A stretch of 64,000 bases of DNA from Flavobacterium cellulosilyticum (GTDB lineage Bacteria; Bacteroidota; Bacteroidia; Flavobacteriales; Flavobacteriaceae), in assembly GCF_004349355.1 (NCBI RefSeq), contig NZ_SMFK01000020.1, forward strand, positions 1 through 64,000. The letters run 5' to 3'. Both the position numbers and the translations under genes were made by a program. The stretch's first letter is position 1. Every line of letters starts with the position of its first letter. The notes beneath the pieces are model-generated. The model searched no databases and was not told the DNA's origin. It worked only from the letters and a program-made list of their open reading frames with translations. Below are positions 1-7,158 of the stretch, piece by piece.

Positions 1-232
1 TGATGTGCAGATAAACCTGATGTCCACGAATAGGAAAGTCTTGAACAGTTATCTCATCAAAAAAACCTTTGGAGCTTAATTTAGCTTGACGATATTCTTT
101 GGGTATAGAATTGATCTCTTTTAAATAAAGATGAAGAATTTCTTCCCCTTTTTTATAGGAAGTAAGTTCGAAATAATCAACAATAATTTCAGGTAATAAC
201 AATTTGAGAAGTTCAATAAAAGAGTCTTGCAT
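1..232 (-). CDS. ISAon1-family transposase N-terminal region, partial
   Basis: The reading frame is open from ATG at 232 to the window edge, giving 77 residues beginning MQDSFIELLKLLLPEI and containing the segment QDFPIRGHQVYLHI. I recognise this as the N-region protein of ISAon1-type transposases, widespread in Flavobacteriia, where the transposase is split over two overlapping frames. The catalytic half would lie left of the window. The gene points out of the window, so the other IS end should lie between about 233 and 330, upstream of this start. Family assignment is from memory of the conserved N-region; whether the element is complete cannot be judged. Confidence 0.7.
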   Translation of the reverse strand, partial: MQDSFIELLKLLLPEIIVDYFELTSYKKGEEILHLYLKEINSIPKEYRQAKLSSKGFFDEITVQDFPIRGHQVYLHI

Positions 233-341
233 TTCTATATAATTTTGAAATACAAATATCGAAATTTAATATTTCCCCACAACTTTTAGACTTGATCCAG
301 ATTAATTTCTAATAAGTTTATAAAAAATTAGTTTTTAATAC

Positions 342-387
342 AAAAAAGAATCCTAAAATATCGCAAAGATTTTTAGGATTCTTTTTT
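342..387. terminator. Bidirectional intrinsic terminator downstream of fabD
   Basis: A 17-bp perfect stem (342-358 with 371-387, core GAATCCTAAAA/TTTTAGGATTC) has a 12-nt loop. The A tract on one flank and T tract on the other let it work on both strands. It lies 60 bp beyond the fabD stop codon, so it most likely ends the fabD transcript. Confidence 0.75.
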
Positions 388-446
388 TAAAATTCGTTGA
401 CTACTCGTAATAATTGAACATTGCAACTGGAATGGTAAATACTATT

Positions 447-1319
447 TTAAGCGTGTGCCGTCACTACTCCTTTGTCAATTTTTCCAATAACTCTGGCCAA
501 AACTTTTCCTGGACCTACTTCGGTAAACAAAGTTGCACCATCGGCTACCATTTGTTGTATAGATTGTGTCCATTTTACAGGAGCAGTCAATTGGATAATT
601 AAGTTTTTCTTGATTTCATTTGGGTCCGATACAGCTGTTGCCGTTACGTTTTGATACACAGGGCAAATAGGAGTTGCGAATGTCGTAGCTTCTATGGCTG
701 CTGCCAATTCTTCTCTCGCTGGTTCCATCATTGGGGAGTGAAAACCTCCGCCAACGTGTAATAATAAGGCGCGAACTGCACCTGCTTCTTTCATTTTTTC
801 GCAAGCCAATTCTACCGCATGTAATTCTCCTGAAATTACCAATTGTCCCGGACAGTTGTAGTTTGCCGCCACAACTCCGTCGATTGAGTTGCAAATATCT
901 TCAACAATATGATCCTCTAATCCGATAACCGCAGCCATAATTGATGGTTTTAATTCACACGCTTTTTGCATTGCTAAAGCACGTTTCGAAACCAATATCA
1001 ACCCGTCTTCAAAGCTCAAAGTTCCATTGGCAACCAAAGCTGAAAATTCTCCCAAAGAATGTCCCGCTACCATTTCTGGTTGGAAGTTTTCTCCAAGTGT
1101 TTTTGCCAAAATTACTGAGTGTAAGAAAACAGCAGGTTGGGTCACTTTAGTTTCTTTCAATTCATCGACAGTACCTTCAAACATAATATCGGTTATACGA
1201 AAACCTAAAATTTCGTTTGCTTGTTCGAATAGTGATTTTGCTAATTCAGAATTCTCATATAAGTCTTTGCCCATTCCTGTAAATTGTGATCCTTGACCTG
1301 GAAATACGTATGCTTTCAT
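447..1319 (-). CDS. fabD: Malonyl-CoA:ACP transacylase FabD
   Basis: Transfers malonyl from CoA to acyl carrier protein, the committing step of type II fatty acid synthesis in the cytosol. The 290-residue protein begins MKAYVFPGQGSQ, the classical N-terminus. It has the nucleophile elbow GHSLG with Ser88, the substrate-carboxylate arginine in KRALAMQ, and the catalytic His in GGGFHSPMM. Length matches the family (about 290-310). The gene stands alone: downstream is a strong hairpin at 342-387, upstream a 197-bp gap towards yceI. In many bacteria fabD sits with fabH/fabG/acpP; here it does not. Confidence is high from end-to-end motif agreement. Confidence 0.96.
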   Translation of the reverse strand: MKAYVFPGQGSQFTGMGKDLYENSELAKSLFEQANEILGFRITDIMFEGTVDELKETKVTQPAVFLHSVILAKTLGENFQPEMVAGHSLGEFSALVANGTLSFEDGLILVSKRALAMQKACELKPSIMAAVIGLEDHIVEDICNSIDGVVAANYNCPGQLVISGELHAVELACEKMKEAGAVRALLLHVGGGFHSPMMEPAREELAAAIEATTFATPICPVYQNVTATAVSDPNEIKKNLIIQLTAPVKWTQSIQQMVADGATLFTEVGPGKVLARVIGKIDKGVVTAHA

Positions 1320-1460
1320 CTTTAGTTTTTTGTTTTTTTAATATGTAAGGCGAAATACCTTTCGGCATTTCATTATTTTTTGTTTTAAATTTAAGGCTTG
1401 ATTTTTTAAGTTTATTTAAAATGGAAACAAAACAGCAGGCAAAAATAATCTTTTTAGCAT

Positions 1461-1495
1461 AAAAAAACCTCACAAATTATAAAATCTGTGAGGTT
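1461..1495 (-). terminator. Intrinsic terminator of the yceI-like gene
   Basis: On the minus strand a 9-bp stem AACCTCACA/TGTGAGGTT (1487-1495 with 1466-1474) is followed directly by a run of Ts. It lies 22 bp after the stop codon of the YceI-family gene. Confidence 0.8.
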
Positions 1496-1516
1496 GATAT
1501 AAAATTTATAATGAAA

Positions 1517-2044
1517 TTACAGCTTTACAAACTGCAAATCAATGTTAAGTTTCACTTCTTCTCCAACTAAAACGCCTCCAGTTTCTAAAGCGGAATTCCA
1601 GTTTAATCCCCAATCTTTACGGTTGATTTTTCCTTCAATATTCAAACCAACTTTGGTATTTCCCCATGGGTCTGTTAATAAGCCGCTGAATTCAACAGGG
1701 AATTTCACTGATTTTGTAATGTCTCTTAATTTCAAATCGCCTGTTAATTCATAATCGTTTCCATTTTTTGTAAAAGTAGATGCTTTGAAGGTTAGTTTTG
1801 GATAGTTGTCAGCATCAAAAAAATCGCCACTTTTCAAGTGATTGTCTCTGTCGGTATTATTGGTATCGATGGAATCGATGTCTGCCGAAAATTCAATAGT
1901 CGCATTTTCAAAGTTGTCGTTTTCAGTAGTGATTGTTGCATCATAAGTTCCAAATTTCCCAGATACATTGGTAAACATCATGTGTTTTACTTTAAATCCA
2001 ATTTCTGAGTGTGTCGGGTCAATTGTCCATTTTGTAGTTGCCAT
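1517..2044 (-). CDS. YceI-family lipocalin-like protein
   Basis: A 175-residue YceI-domain protein, a lipocalin-like beta barrel that binds isoprenoid-type lipids in characterised members. The domain spans the whole chain, from the typical WTIDPTHSEIGFKVKHM start through the D-RD-HLKSGDFFD region and the LTGDLKLRDITK strand. There is no signal peptide, so a cytoplasmic location is expected, unlike E. coli YceI, which is periplasmic. It is monocistronic with its own terminator. The upstream region carries a palindrome at 2112-2127 placed exactly as in front of the pirin operon, so both are probably controlled together. The physiological ligand is unknown. Confidence 0.9.
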   Translation of the reverse strand: MATTKWTIDPTHSEIGFKVKHMMFTNVSGKFGTYDATITTENDNFENATIEFSADIDSIDTNNTDRDNHLKSGDFFDADNYPKLTFKASTFTKNGNDYELTGDLKLRDITKSVKFPVEFSGLLTDPWGNTKVGLNIEGKINRKDWGLNWNSALETGGVLVGEEVKLNIDLQFVKL

Positions 2045-2081
2045 AATTTTATTTTTTAATTGTTAAGTTATTTTGATAAGA

Positions 2082-2127
2082 CAAATTTACTACGACAATT
2101 AAGTTTGAGCACTTAACCTAGATTAAG
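2082..2127 (-). promoter_or_regulatory. Promoter and palindromic operator of yceI
   Basis: On the minus strand the -7 box TAAATTTG occupies 2089-2082. Exactly 22 bp upstream is the near-palindrome CTTAATCTAGGTTAAG (2127-2112), one mismatch from perfect symmetry. No TTG -33 box stands at the usual place; the palindrome takes its position. The same arrangement and spacing occurs at 4000-4045. Confidence 0.65.
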
Positions 2128-2191
2128 AAATAAATAACAGATAATTAAATTGGTGTATCCCAATTAAATTCAAAGATTGTTTCTAAACACA

Positions 2192-2240
2192 GATTCCACA
2201 AATTTTCACAGCTAATTACTTTGTGAAAATTCGTGGAATC
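2192..2240. repeat. Inverted repeat, 19-bp arms
   Basis: The arms GATTCCACAAATTTTCACA (2192-2210) and TGTGAAAATTCGTGGAATC (2222-2240) differ at one position and flank an 11-nt loop. Neither strand has a clear T tract afterwards, so it is not a textbook terminator. It resembles the fragments of TTCGTGGAATC/CACAAAT type scattered through Flavobacterium intergenic DNA. It could still end the Fe-S operon transcript, whose last stop is at 2325. Confidence 0.6.
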
Positions 2241-2324
2241 AGTTTCATTTTATTAAAGTTTCTTTATTTCAATTTACTTGAAAAGTAGACTGCATTGTAA
2301 ATGAATGTTTAAAAGTAAATGCTC

Positions 2325-2549
2325 TTATTTGTTTTTGTAAAAAGTCAAAGCGCCTGACGGGCATTTTTGAACAGTTTCAATTATTTTGTCAGTGGATGAA
2401 GCATCAATCTTTATCCATGGTTGTTCTTTGGGTTGAAAAACTGCTGGATTGTTTCTAACACAGTTGCCAGAATGAATGCATTTTCCTGATTGCCATACAA
2501 CGGTTACTTCACCGTTTGTATATTCTTTTTTGATGTCGTTTGGATTCAT
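2325..2549 (-). CDS. Divergent [Fe-S] mono-cluster protein (Fer4_19 type)
   Basis: A small 74-residue protein with the divergent ferredoxin pattern: GKCIHSGNC (Cys24, Cys30) and a C-terminal KCPSGAL (Cys63). Three cysteines in this arrangement are typical of the Fer4_19 family, often annotated (4Fe-4S)-binding protein. It probably carries a cluster for electron transfer or redox sensing in the cytosol. It is the last gene of a tight operon, starting 2 bp after the OsmC gene ends. Function beyond cluster binding is unknown. Confidence 0.85.
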   Translation of the reverse strand: MNPNDIKKEYTNGEVTVVWQSGKCIHSGNCVRNNPAVFQPKEQPWIKIDASSTDKIIETVQKCPSGALTFYKNK

Positions 2550-2551
2550 AG

Positions 2552-2959
2552 CTATAAAGAAGTGTTGATTACTATTTGATTCTTTAATATTTTAGAAACG
2601 GGACATTTTTCAGCAATGATTAACAATCTTTTTTTAATATCCTCGTCAATTGGAGTCGGAAAACTGATAGAACGCGTAATGGTTGTTGTTATTTCCGAAT
2701 CAGTTTCCTGTGACATATTTAGCGTAATATTTATTTCTGGAATGTTCCAGCCCTTTCGGTCAATGTACATTCGTAAGGTAGATAAGGTACAACCCGCTAA
2801 TGAAGCTAAAAGAGCAGTGAACGGGTCTGGCCCAAGGTCTTGACCATCTACTGTTGTTGGTTCGTCCATGAAAAAGGAGCCCTTTCGCCATGTAATGGTA
2901 CTTTTGTATTTTTGAGACCCAATCTTCCCTTGGATGTCTTCTTCTAATAGCTTTTCCAT
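2552..2959 (-). CDS. OsmC/Ohr-family peroxiredoxin-like protein
   Basis: OsmC-fold protein of 135 residues. The two redox cysteines of the family are present: Cys57 in LAGCTLSTLRMY and Cys119 in AEKCPVSKIL. OsmC and Ohr members reduce organic hydroperoxides with thiols in the cytosol. Sequence details fit the broader OsmC class rather than Ohr itself. It lies third in a four-gene operon (pirin, GNAT, OsmC, Fe-S), with 2-bp gaps on both sides, pointing to joint expression in a redox or stress response. Confidence 0.9.
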   Translation of the reverse strand: MEKLLEEDIQGKIGSQKYKSTITWRKGSFFMDEPTTVDGQDLGPDPFTALLASLAGCTLSTLRMYIDRKGWNIPEINITLNMSQETDSEITTTITRSISFPTPIDEDIKKRLLIIAEKCPVSKILKNQIVINTSL

Positions 2960-2961
2960 AA

Positions 2962-3246
2962 TTATAAAACGTCTTTAAATTCGGGAGTTTTATCAAAAAC
3001 CTTTTTAGCAAAAGGACAAAGTGGTATTATGACAATGTTATTTTCTCTTGCAAATTCTACTGCCTGAGCAACCATCTTTTTACCAAAATTTTTCCCTTTA
3101 AATGCTTCATTTACTTCGGTGTGGTCAATAATAATTTTATTTGGTCCCGCAAAAACAAAGGTCATTTTAGCAGCTATTTTTTCATCAATTGCAATATAAA
3201 AAAAACCTTTTTTGTCGTTTACTTCTAATTGCACTGCGTTTTCCAT
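2962..3246 (-). CDS. Small GNAT acetyltransferase (YidJ/Acetyltransf_CG type)
   Basis: A 94-residue minimal GNAT-fold protein. The segment HTEVNEAFKGKNFGKKMVAQ corresponds to the acetyl-CoA pyrophosphate loop, and PLCPFAKKVFDK is the conserved end of this compact subfamily, which has human GTLF3B/NATD1-like members. Substrate unknown. It is the second gene of the pirin operon, 7 bp after pirin and 2 bp before the OsmC gene, so translation is probably coupled. Confidence 0.88.
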   Translation of the reverse strand: MENAVQLEVNDKKGFFYIAIDEKIAAKMTFVFAGPNKIIIDHTEVNEAFKGKNFGKKMVAQAVEFARENNIVIIPLCPFAKKVFDKTPEFKDVL

Positions 3247-3253
3247 GATTTTA

Positions 3254-3970
3254 TTATTGTTTCATTGGGATTTCCATCAATAAGAATTTCGCATCGGTCG
3301 TAGCTTTTATTTCTAAAGTGCGAAAATCGGTAATTCCTAATCCATCACGAGTCTCTAATTCTTGACCATCTACAGTAATTGTGCCGGAAATTACAAAAAC
3401 ATAGATGCCGTTTTCTTCTTTTTTCACAGTATAAGTTTTAATAAAACCAGCATCAAAATCAGCTAAATAAAACCAAGCATCTTGATGAATCCAAACACCT
3501 TCATCATCTTGATTTGGAGAAAGTATTTGAGCAAAATTATTTTTTTGTTCAGATGCATCTAAAGTGATTTGTTGGTAACGAGGTGTTACATTTTTAGTTT
3601 TTGGAAACAACCATATCTGGAATAATTTGGTTTGTTGATCCGCATTCGGGTTGAATTCGCTATGTTGAATTCCAGTGCCAGCACTCATTACTTGTATGTC
3701 ACCTGTTTTTATGACTTCAGTATTTCCCATACTGTCTTTGTGAGCTAAATCTCCTTCGAGTGGAATAGTAATAATTTCCATATTGTCATGCGGATGAGTT
3801 CCAAAACCCATTCCTGCAGCAACGGTGTCATCGTTCAAAACACGAAGCACGCCAAATTGTAAACGATCTGGATTGTACCAACTGGCAAAGCTAAAACTAT
3901 GATGAGCATTTAACCATCCGTGATCTGCGTGTCCTCTTGTATTTGCTTTGTGTAAAACTGTAGTTGCCAT
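3254..3970 (-). CDS. Pirin-family bicupin (YhhW-like)
   Basis: A 238-residue pirin of the YhhW type, some of which show quercetin 2,3-dioxygenase activity. The N-terminal cupin has the full metal-ligand set: His59 and His61 in GTHPHDNMEI, His103 and Glu105 in GIQHSEFN. The start HKANTRGHADHGWL matches the family. The true substrate in bacteria is uncertain; pirins often respond to stress. It is the first gene of the four-gene operon and lies directly behind the conserved palindrome/-7 arrangement at 4000-4045. Confidence 0.92.
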   Translation of the reverse strand: MATTVLHKANTRGHADHGWLNAHHSFSFASWYNPDRLQFGVLRVLNDDTVAAGMGFGTHPHDNMEIITIPLEGDLAHKDSMGNTEVIKTGDIQVMSAGTGIQHSEFNPNADQQTKLFQIWLFPKTKNVTPRYQQITLDASEQKNNFAQILSPNQDDEGVWIHQDAWFYLADFDAGFIKTYTVKKEENGIYVFVISGTITVDGQELETRDGLGITDFRTLEIKATTDAKFLLMEIPMKQ

Positions 3971-3999
3971 AATGTATAAATTTAGTGATTATTTTTATA

Positions 4000-4045
4000 C
4001 AAATTTACGTTTGATTTAAGTAAAAGGCACTTAATCTAGATTAAG
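4000..4045 (-). promoter_or_regulatory. Promoter and perfect palindromic operator of the pirin operon
   Basis: On the minus strand the -7 box TAAATTTG lies at 4007-4000. The perfect 16-bp palindrome CTTAATCTAGATTAAG lies at 4045-4030, separated by 22 bp, the same spacing as before yceI. The palindrome sits at the -35/-40 position where a class II activator would bind. The candidate regulator is the Crp/Fnr-type protein encoded immediately upstream; that link is inference. Confidence 0.68.
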
Positions 4046-4102
4046 AAATGTAGTTGTAATGGTGATTGGCAGTATTCAGTTTGCATTTGGGCTGAAAACG
4101 GA

Positions 4103-4678
4103 TCACTTTCTTAAAAGCTTACTTTTCATCTTGCTAAAAAATTCGGGAGTAACGCCAAGATAAGAGGCAATTTGTTTTTGGGGTACTTTCTGAATTAAAT
4201 CATGATGTTTAGAGCAGAATTTTTCGAAGCGTTCTTCGGCTGTTAAGCTTAAATTATCCATCAATCGTTCTTGATATGCGACTAATGAGTTTTCGATGAG
4301 GATTCTAAAAAAGCGTTCGAGTTTGGGTATTTCCTGGTATAAAATTTCTTGGTTTTCTTTGGATAGTAAGACCACTTCAGCATCTTCTATAACTTGAATG
4401 AACAGGTTTCCGGGTTTTTGTGAAAGCAAGCTGTACATATCGCCAATCCACCAACCACTGCAAGCAAAACTCAAAACATGTTCTACAATATTGTCGTTGA
4501 TATTGAAACTTCGTAATACGCCGGAATTGACAAAATAGGAAGTCGCGCAGATTTCGCCTGCATTAAGCAAAATGGTTTTGGCCTTATACTGTTTGATTTC
4601 TATTTTAGACAAAAAAAGCTCTTGCTCTTGCGGTGTCAGAGTTATGTGTTTGGATAAATTTTCAATTATTAACGGCAT
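4103..4678 (-). CDS. Crp/Fnr-family transcriptional regulator
   Basis: The 191-residue protein starts MPLIIENLSKHITL. The N-terminal cyclic-nucleotide-binding-like barrel includes the segment ICATSYFVNSGVLRSF and a central dimer helix. The C-terminal helix-turn-helix is QKQIASYLGVTPEFFSKMKS. No Fnr-type cysteine cluster is visible. I chose the ATG at 4678; the frame extends 17 residues further upstream, but only into the rlmN 3' end. It lies 10 bp behind rlmN, and its own product may act on the nearby palindromes. The effector is unknown. Confidence 0.88.
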   Translation of the reverse strand: MPLIIENLSKHITLTPQEQELFLSKIEIKQYKAKTILLNAGEICATSYFVNSGVLRSFNINDNIVEHVLSFACSGWWIGDMYSLLSQKPGNLFIQVIEDAEVVLLSKENQEILYQEIPKLERFFRILIENSLVAYQERLMDNLSLTAEERFEKFCSKHHDLIQKVPQKQIASYLGVTPEFFSKMKSKLLRK

Positions 4679-4688
4679 TGTTTTAATT

Positions 4689-5732
4689 TTATGCTTCTTT
4701 ATTGGCCAATTGACCGCAAGCAGCATCAATATCTTTACCGCGACTTCTTCGAACTTTCACCACAATTCCCGCAGCTTCGAGCGCTTTAATGTACTCGTTT
4801 ATCGATTCTTGTGAAGCTTGTTGAAATTCGCCATCATCGATGGGGTTGTATTCGATTAAATTTACTTTGCAAGGGACGTATTTGCAATATTTTACTAAGG
4901 CATCAATAGACGCTTTATCATCATTAATCCCTTTCCAAACTACATATTCAAAGGAAATTTTGCTTTTGGTTTTCTTATACCAATATTCTAATGATTCTCT
5001 CAATTCCGCCAAAGGAAAGCTTTCGCTAAAAGGCATAATTCGAGAACGAATTTCGTCGATTGCAGAATGCAAAGAAACAGCCAAATTGAATTTTACATCA
5101 TCATCCGCCAATTTTTTAATCATTTTAGGTACACCTGAAGTCGAAACCGTTATCCGTTTAGGTGACATTCCCAAACCTTCATTCGAAGTTATCATTTCGA
5201 TGGCCTTCATTACATTATTGTAATTCATAAGCGGTTCACCCATTCCCATGAAAACGATATTCGACAAGGGATGATTATAATACAAACGACTTTCTTTGTC
5301 AATGGCAATTACTTGGTCGTAAATTTCAGCTGGTTCCAGATTACGCATTCTTTTTAGTCGTGCCGTAGCACAAAAATTACAATCTAGGCTACAACCCACT
5401 TGACTAGAAACACAGGCTGTAGTTCTGGTATTAGTTGGAATTAAAACACTTTCTACTACTAAACCATCGTGTAAGCGAACTGCATTTTTTACTGTTCCAT
5501 CTTCACTCCGTTGCATGGTATCAACTTTGATATGATTGATAACAAAGTTATTCTCTAGCATTTCGCGAGTTGCTTTTGAAACATTGGTCATATCCTCAAA
5601 ACTGTGTGCGCCTTTGCTCCACAACCATTCATAGACTTGATTTCCGCGAAAGGATTTATCGCCATTGGCAACAAAAAAATCACGTAATTGAATTTTAGAT
5701 AGGGCTCTGATGTCTTTTTTATCGATTTGCAT
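4689..5732 (-). CDS. rlmN: Dual-specificity rRNA/tRNA adenine C2-methyltransferase RlmN
   Basis: Radical-SAM enzyme that methylates C2 of A2503 in 23S rRNA and, in characterised homologues, A37 of some tRNAs. The cluster motif CxxxCxxC is Cys114-Cys118-Cys121 in GCSLDCNFCATA. The C-terminal cysteine accepting the methyl is Cys339 in DAACGQLA. The SAM-binding GMGEPLMNY is present. Length 347 is standard. A -7 box TAAATTTG ends only 4 bp before the ATG, so the mRNA may be leaderless. It is divergent from the O-methyltransferase gene. Confidence 0.96.
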   Translation of the reverse strand: MQIDKKDIRALSKIQLRDFFVANGDKSFRGNQVYEWLWSKGAHSFEDMTNVSKATREMLENNFVINHIKVDTMQRSEDGTVKNAVRLHDGLVVESVLIPTNTRTTACVSSQVGCSLDCNFCATARLKRMRNLEPAEIYDQVIAIDKESRLYYNHPLSNIVFMGMGEPLMNYNNVMKAIEMITSNEGLGMSPKRITVSTSGVPKMIKKLADDDVKFNLAVSLHSAIDEIRSRIMPFSESFPLAELRESLEYWYKKTKSKISFEYVVWKGINDDKASIDALVKYCKYVPCKVNLIEYNPIDDGEFQQASQESINEYIKALEAAGIVVKVRRSRGKDIDAACGQLANKEA

Positions 5733-5736
5733 GCTG

Positions 5737-5744
5737 CAAATTTA
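5737..5744 (-). promoter_or_regulatory. -7 box of rlmN, close to the start codon
   Basis: On the minus strand TAAATTTG (5744-5737) stands 4 bp from the ATG at 5732. With the usual 4-8 bp from box to start site, transcription would begin at or just before the start codon. Confidence 0.5.
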
Positions 5745-5760
5745 ATGACTATTTGTTGAA

Positions 5761-5788
5761 TTGTTCATTTGATAATTTGATAACTTTG
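5761..5788 (+). promoter_or_regulatory. Promoter of the O-methyltransferase gene
   Basis: TTG at 5761-5763 is followed after 17 bp by the perfect -7 box TAACTTTG (5781-5788). The ATG follows 15 bp later at 5804. It is divergent from the rlmN promoter, 36 bp away. Confidence 0.6.
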
Positions 5789-5803
5789 CTAAAAATTAAA
5801 AAA

Positions 5804-6445
5804 ATGCACTTCATTTCCCAAGATTTAGAAAATTATATCGAGAAACACTCTGAAAATGAACCTGAATTACTTGCAGCTTTAGACAAAGAAACCTATCAGA
5901 AAATTTTATTGCCTCGAATGCTTAGTGGTCATTTTCAAGGTAGAGTTTTAAGTATGCTAGCAAAATTAGCTCGTCCTACGAATATTCTTGAAATAGGAAC
6001 TTACACTGGTTATTCTGCTTTGTGTTTGTGCGAAGGAATGCAAGAAAATGGATTCCTACACACTATTGATATCAAAGAGGAATTGGTCGATTTTCAGCGA
6101 AAATATTTCGACAAATCGCCTTGGGGAAATCAAATTGTGCAACATCTTGGTGAAGCTATTGGTATAATTCCAACTTTAGATTTGAAATTTGATTTGGTTT
6201 TTATCGATGCTGACAAAGAAAATTATATTAATTATTTTGAATTGATCGTTCCGAAAATGAATAAAGGAGGAATAATCTTATCCGATAATGTTTTGTGGAG
6301 CGGAAAAGTATTGGAACCATTACAGAAAAATGACATAAGTACTAAGATTTTATTGGAATACAATCAATTACTAAAAAACGATCCAAGAGTAGAAACGGTT
6401 TTATTACCCATTCGTGACGGATTGACGGTAAGTAGGATTTTGTAG
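5804..6445 (+). CDS. SAM-dependent O-methyltransferase (COMT-like, family 3)
   Basis: A 213-residue class I methyltransferase of the Methyltransf_3 (catechol/caffeoyl-CoA O-methyltransferase) type. Motif I is ILEIGTYTGYSALCL. The metal-binding acidic cluster is VFIDADKENY, with DNVLWSGKV further on, as in Mg-dependent members. ATG at 5804 is chosen because it follows the promoter; an upstream ATG at 5753 lies before the -7 box. The natural substrate is unknown. The stop codon TAG is also the first triplet of an intergenic repeat element. Confidence 0.92.
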   Translation: MHFISQDLENYIEKHSENEPELLAALDKETYQKILLPRMLSGHFQGRVLSMLAKLARPTNILEIGTYTGYSALCLCEGMQENGFLHTIDIKEELVDFQRKYFDKSPWGNQIVQHLGEAIGIIPTLDLKFDLVFIDADKENYINYFELIVPKMNKGGIILSDNVLWSGKVLEPLQKNDISTKILLEYNQLLKNDPRVETVLLPIRDGLTVSRIL

Positions 6446-6590
6446 CCCTGATAGAAAGGAAAATCCTTTGTGGATGAAAATGGATTTTTTTCTTGCTAAA
6501 AAAGAGCGACCAACGGAAGCTCCTTTTTTAGGGTAGAAAAAACCATTTTAAGCCCAAAGATTTGGGATGATAGCAGGAAAAGCTTCTGGT
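6443..6590. repeat. Flavobacterial palindromic intergenic element, copy 1
   Basis: This stretch starts TAGCCCTGATAGAAAGG, continues with AAATCC and has further inverted segments such as CTAAAAAAGAGC/GCTCCTTTTTTAG. It ends with GATAGCAGGAAAAGCTTCT. It resembles, in diverged form, the elements at 36547-36626 and 60133-60240. It fills the whole gap between the O-methyltransferase and PAP2 genes, which converge here, and could act as a terminator. Confidence 0.5.
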
Positions 6591-6594
6591 AAAA

Positions 6595-7158
6595 CTAAAT
6601 AGGGAAATATTTTTTTTGAGCTATTTTATACAATTTGAAAATTCCAAATCCGAAAAGAGCGCCAAAAAAATAGCCGCATAAAATATCTAACGGATAATGC
6701 AATCCTAGATATATTCTACTATAAGCAAAAATTAACGGCCATAAAAACAAGAATCCTAAGTATTTATAATCACGTTTGAAGTTAAGATATAAAAAAGAGG
6801 CAACCGCCATAGTATTAGCCGCATGACCTGAGAAAAAACTAAATGATGATCTTGATTGTACAATTCTGATAAAAGGACTGATTTCTGGATTGTTACAAGG
6901 TCGAAGTCTTTGAAAAGTGTTTTTGACCAAATTGGTTGTTTGGTCTGTAAAAACCAATAAAAGAGCTATAAATAATAATAAATAGAGGGTTTGTTTTTGA
7001 CCAATTTTCTTGTAAATGAAGTACAACAGCACTAAAAAAAACGGAATCCAAGATGTTTGTTTTGTGATTAACAACCAAAGGCCATCAAAGGTTTCGGAGC
7101 CCAAACTATTTAAGTAAACAAAAAGTTTTTGGTCAAGTGACAAAATTTTATCCAACAT
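6595..7158 (-). CDS. PAP2-family membrane phosphatase
   Basis: A 187-residue integral membrane phosphatase of the type 2 phosphatidic acid phosphatase superfamily. All three signature motifs are present: K79-x6-R86-P87, S110-G111-H112 (as FSGH rather than PSGH), and S147-R148-x5-H154-x3-D158. Hydrophobic stretches surround them. Such enzymes dephosphorylate lipid phosphates, including undecaprenyl diphosphate or lipid A 1-phosphate. It overlaps the tatA-like stop codon by one base (TAATG), so it is co-transcribed with that gene. Substrate not deducible. Confidence 0.92.
   Translation of the reverse strand: MLDKILSLDQKLFVYLNSLGSETFDGLWLLITKQTSWIPFFLVLLYFIYKKIGQKQTLYLLLFIALLLVFTDQTTNLVKNTFQRLRPCNNPEISPFIRIVQSRSSFSFFSGHAANTMAVASFLYLNFKRDYKYLGFLFLWPLIFAYSRIYLGLHYPLDILCGYFFGALFGFGIFKLYKIAQKKYFPI

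Noticed and set aside
1255..1473. A 72-codon minus-strand frame overlapping the start of fabD
   Set aside because: It overlaps fabD's conserved N-terminus and the yceI terminator, and the product is lysine-rich without any domain; likely a chance frame.
4678..4729. Longer N-terminus for the Crp/Fnr regulator
   Set aside because: The extension lies over the rlmN 3' end and adds a segment with no counterpart in the family; ATG 4678 gives the normal beginning.
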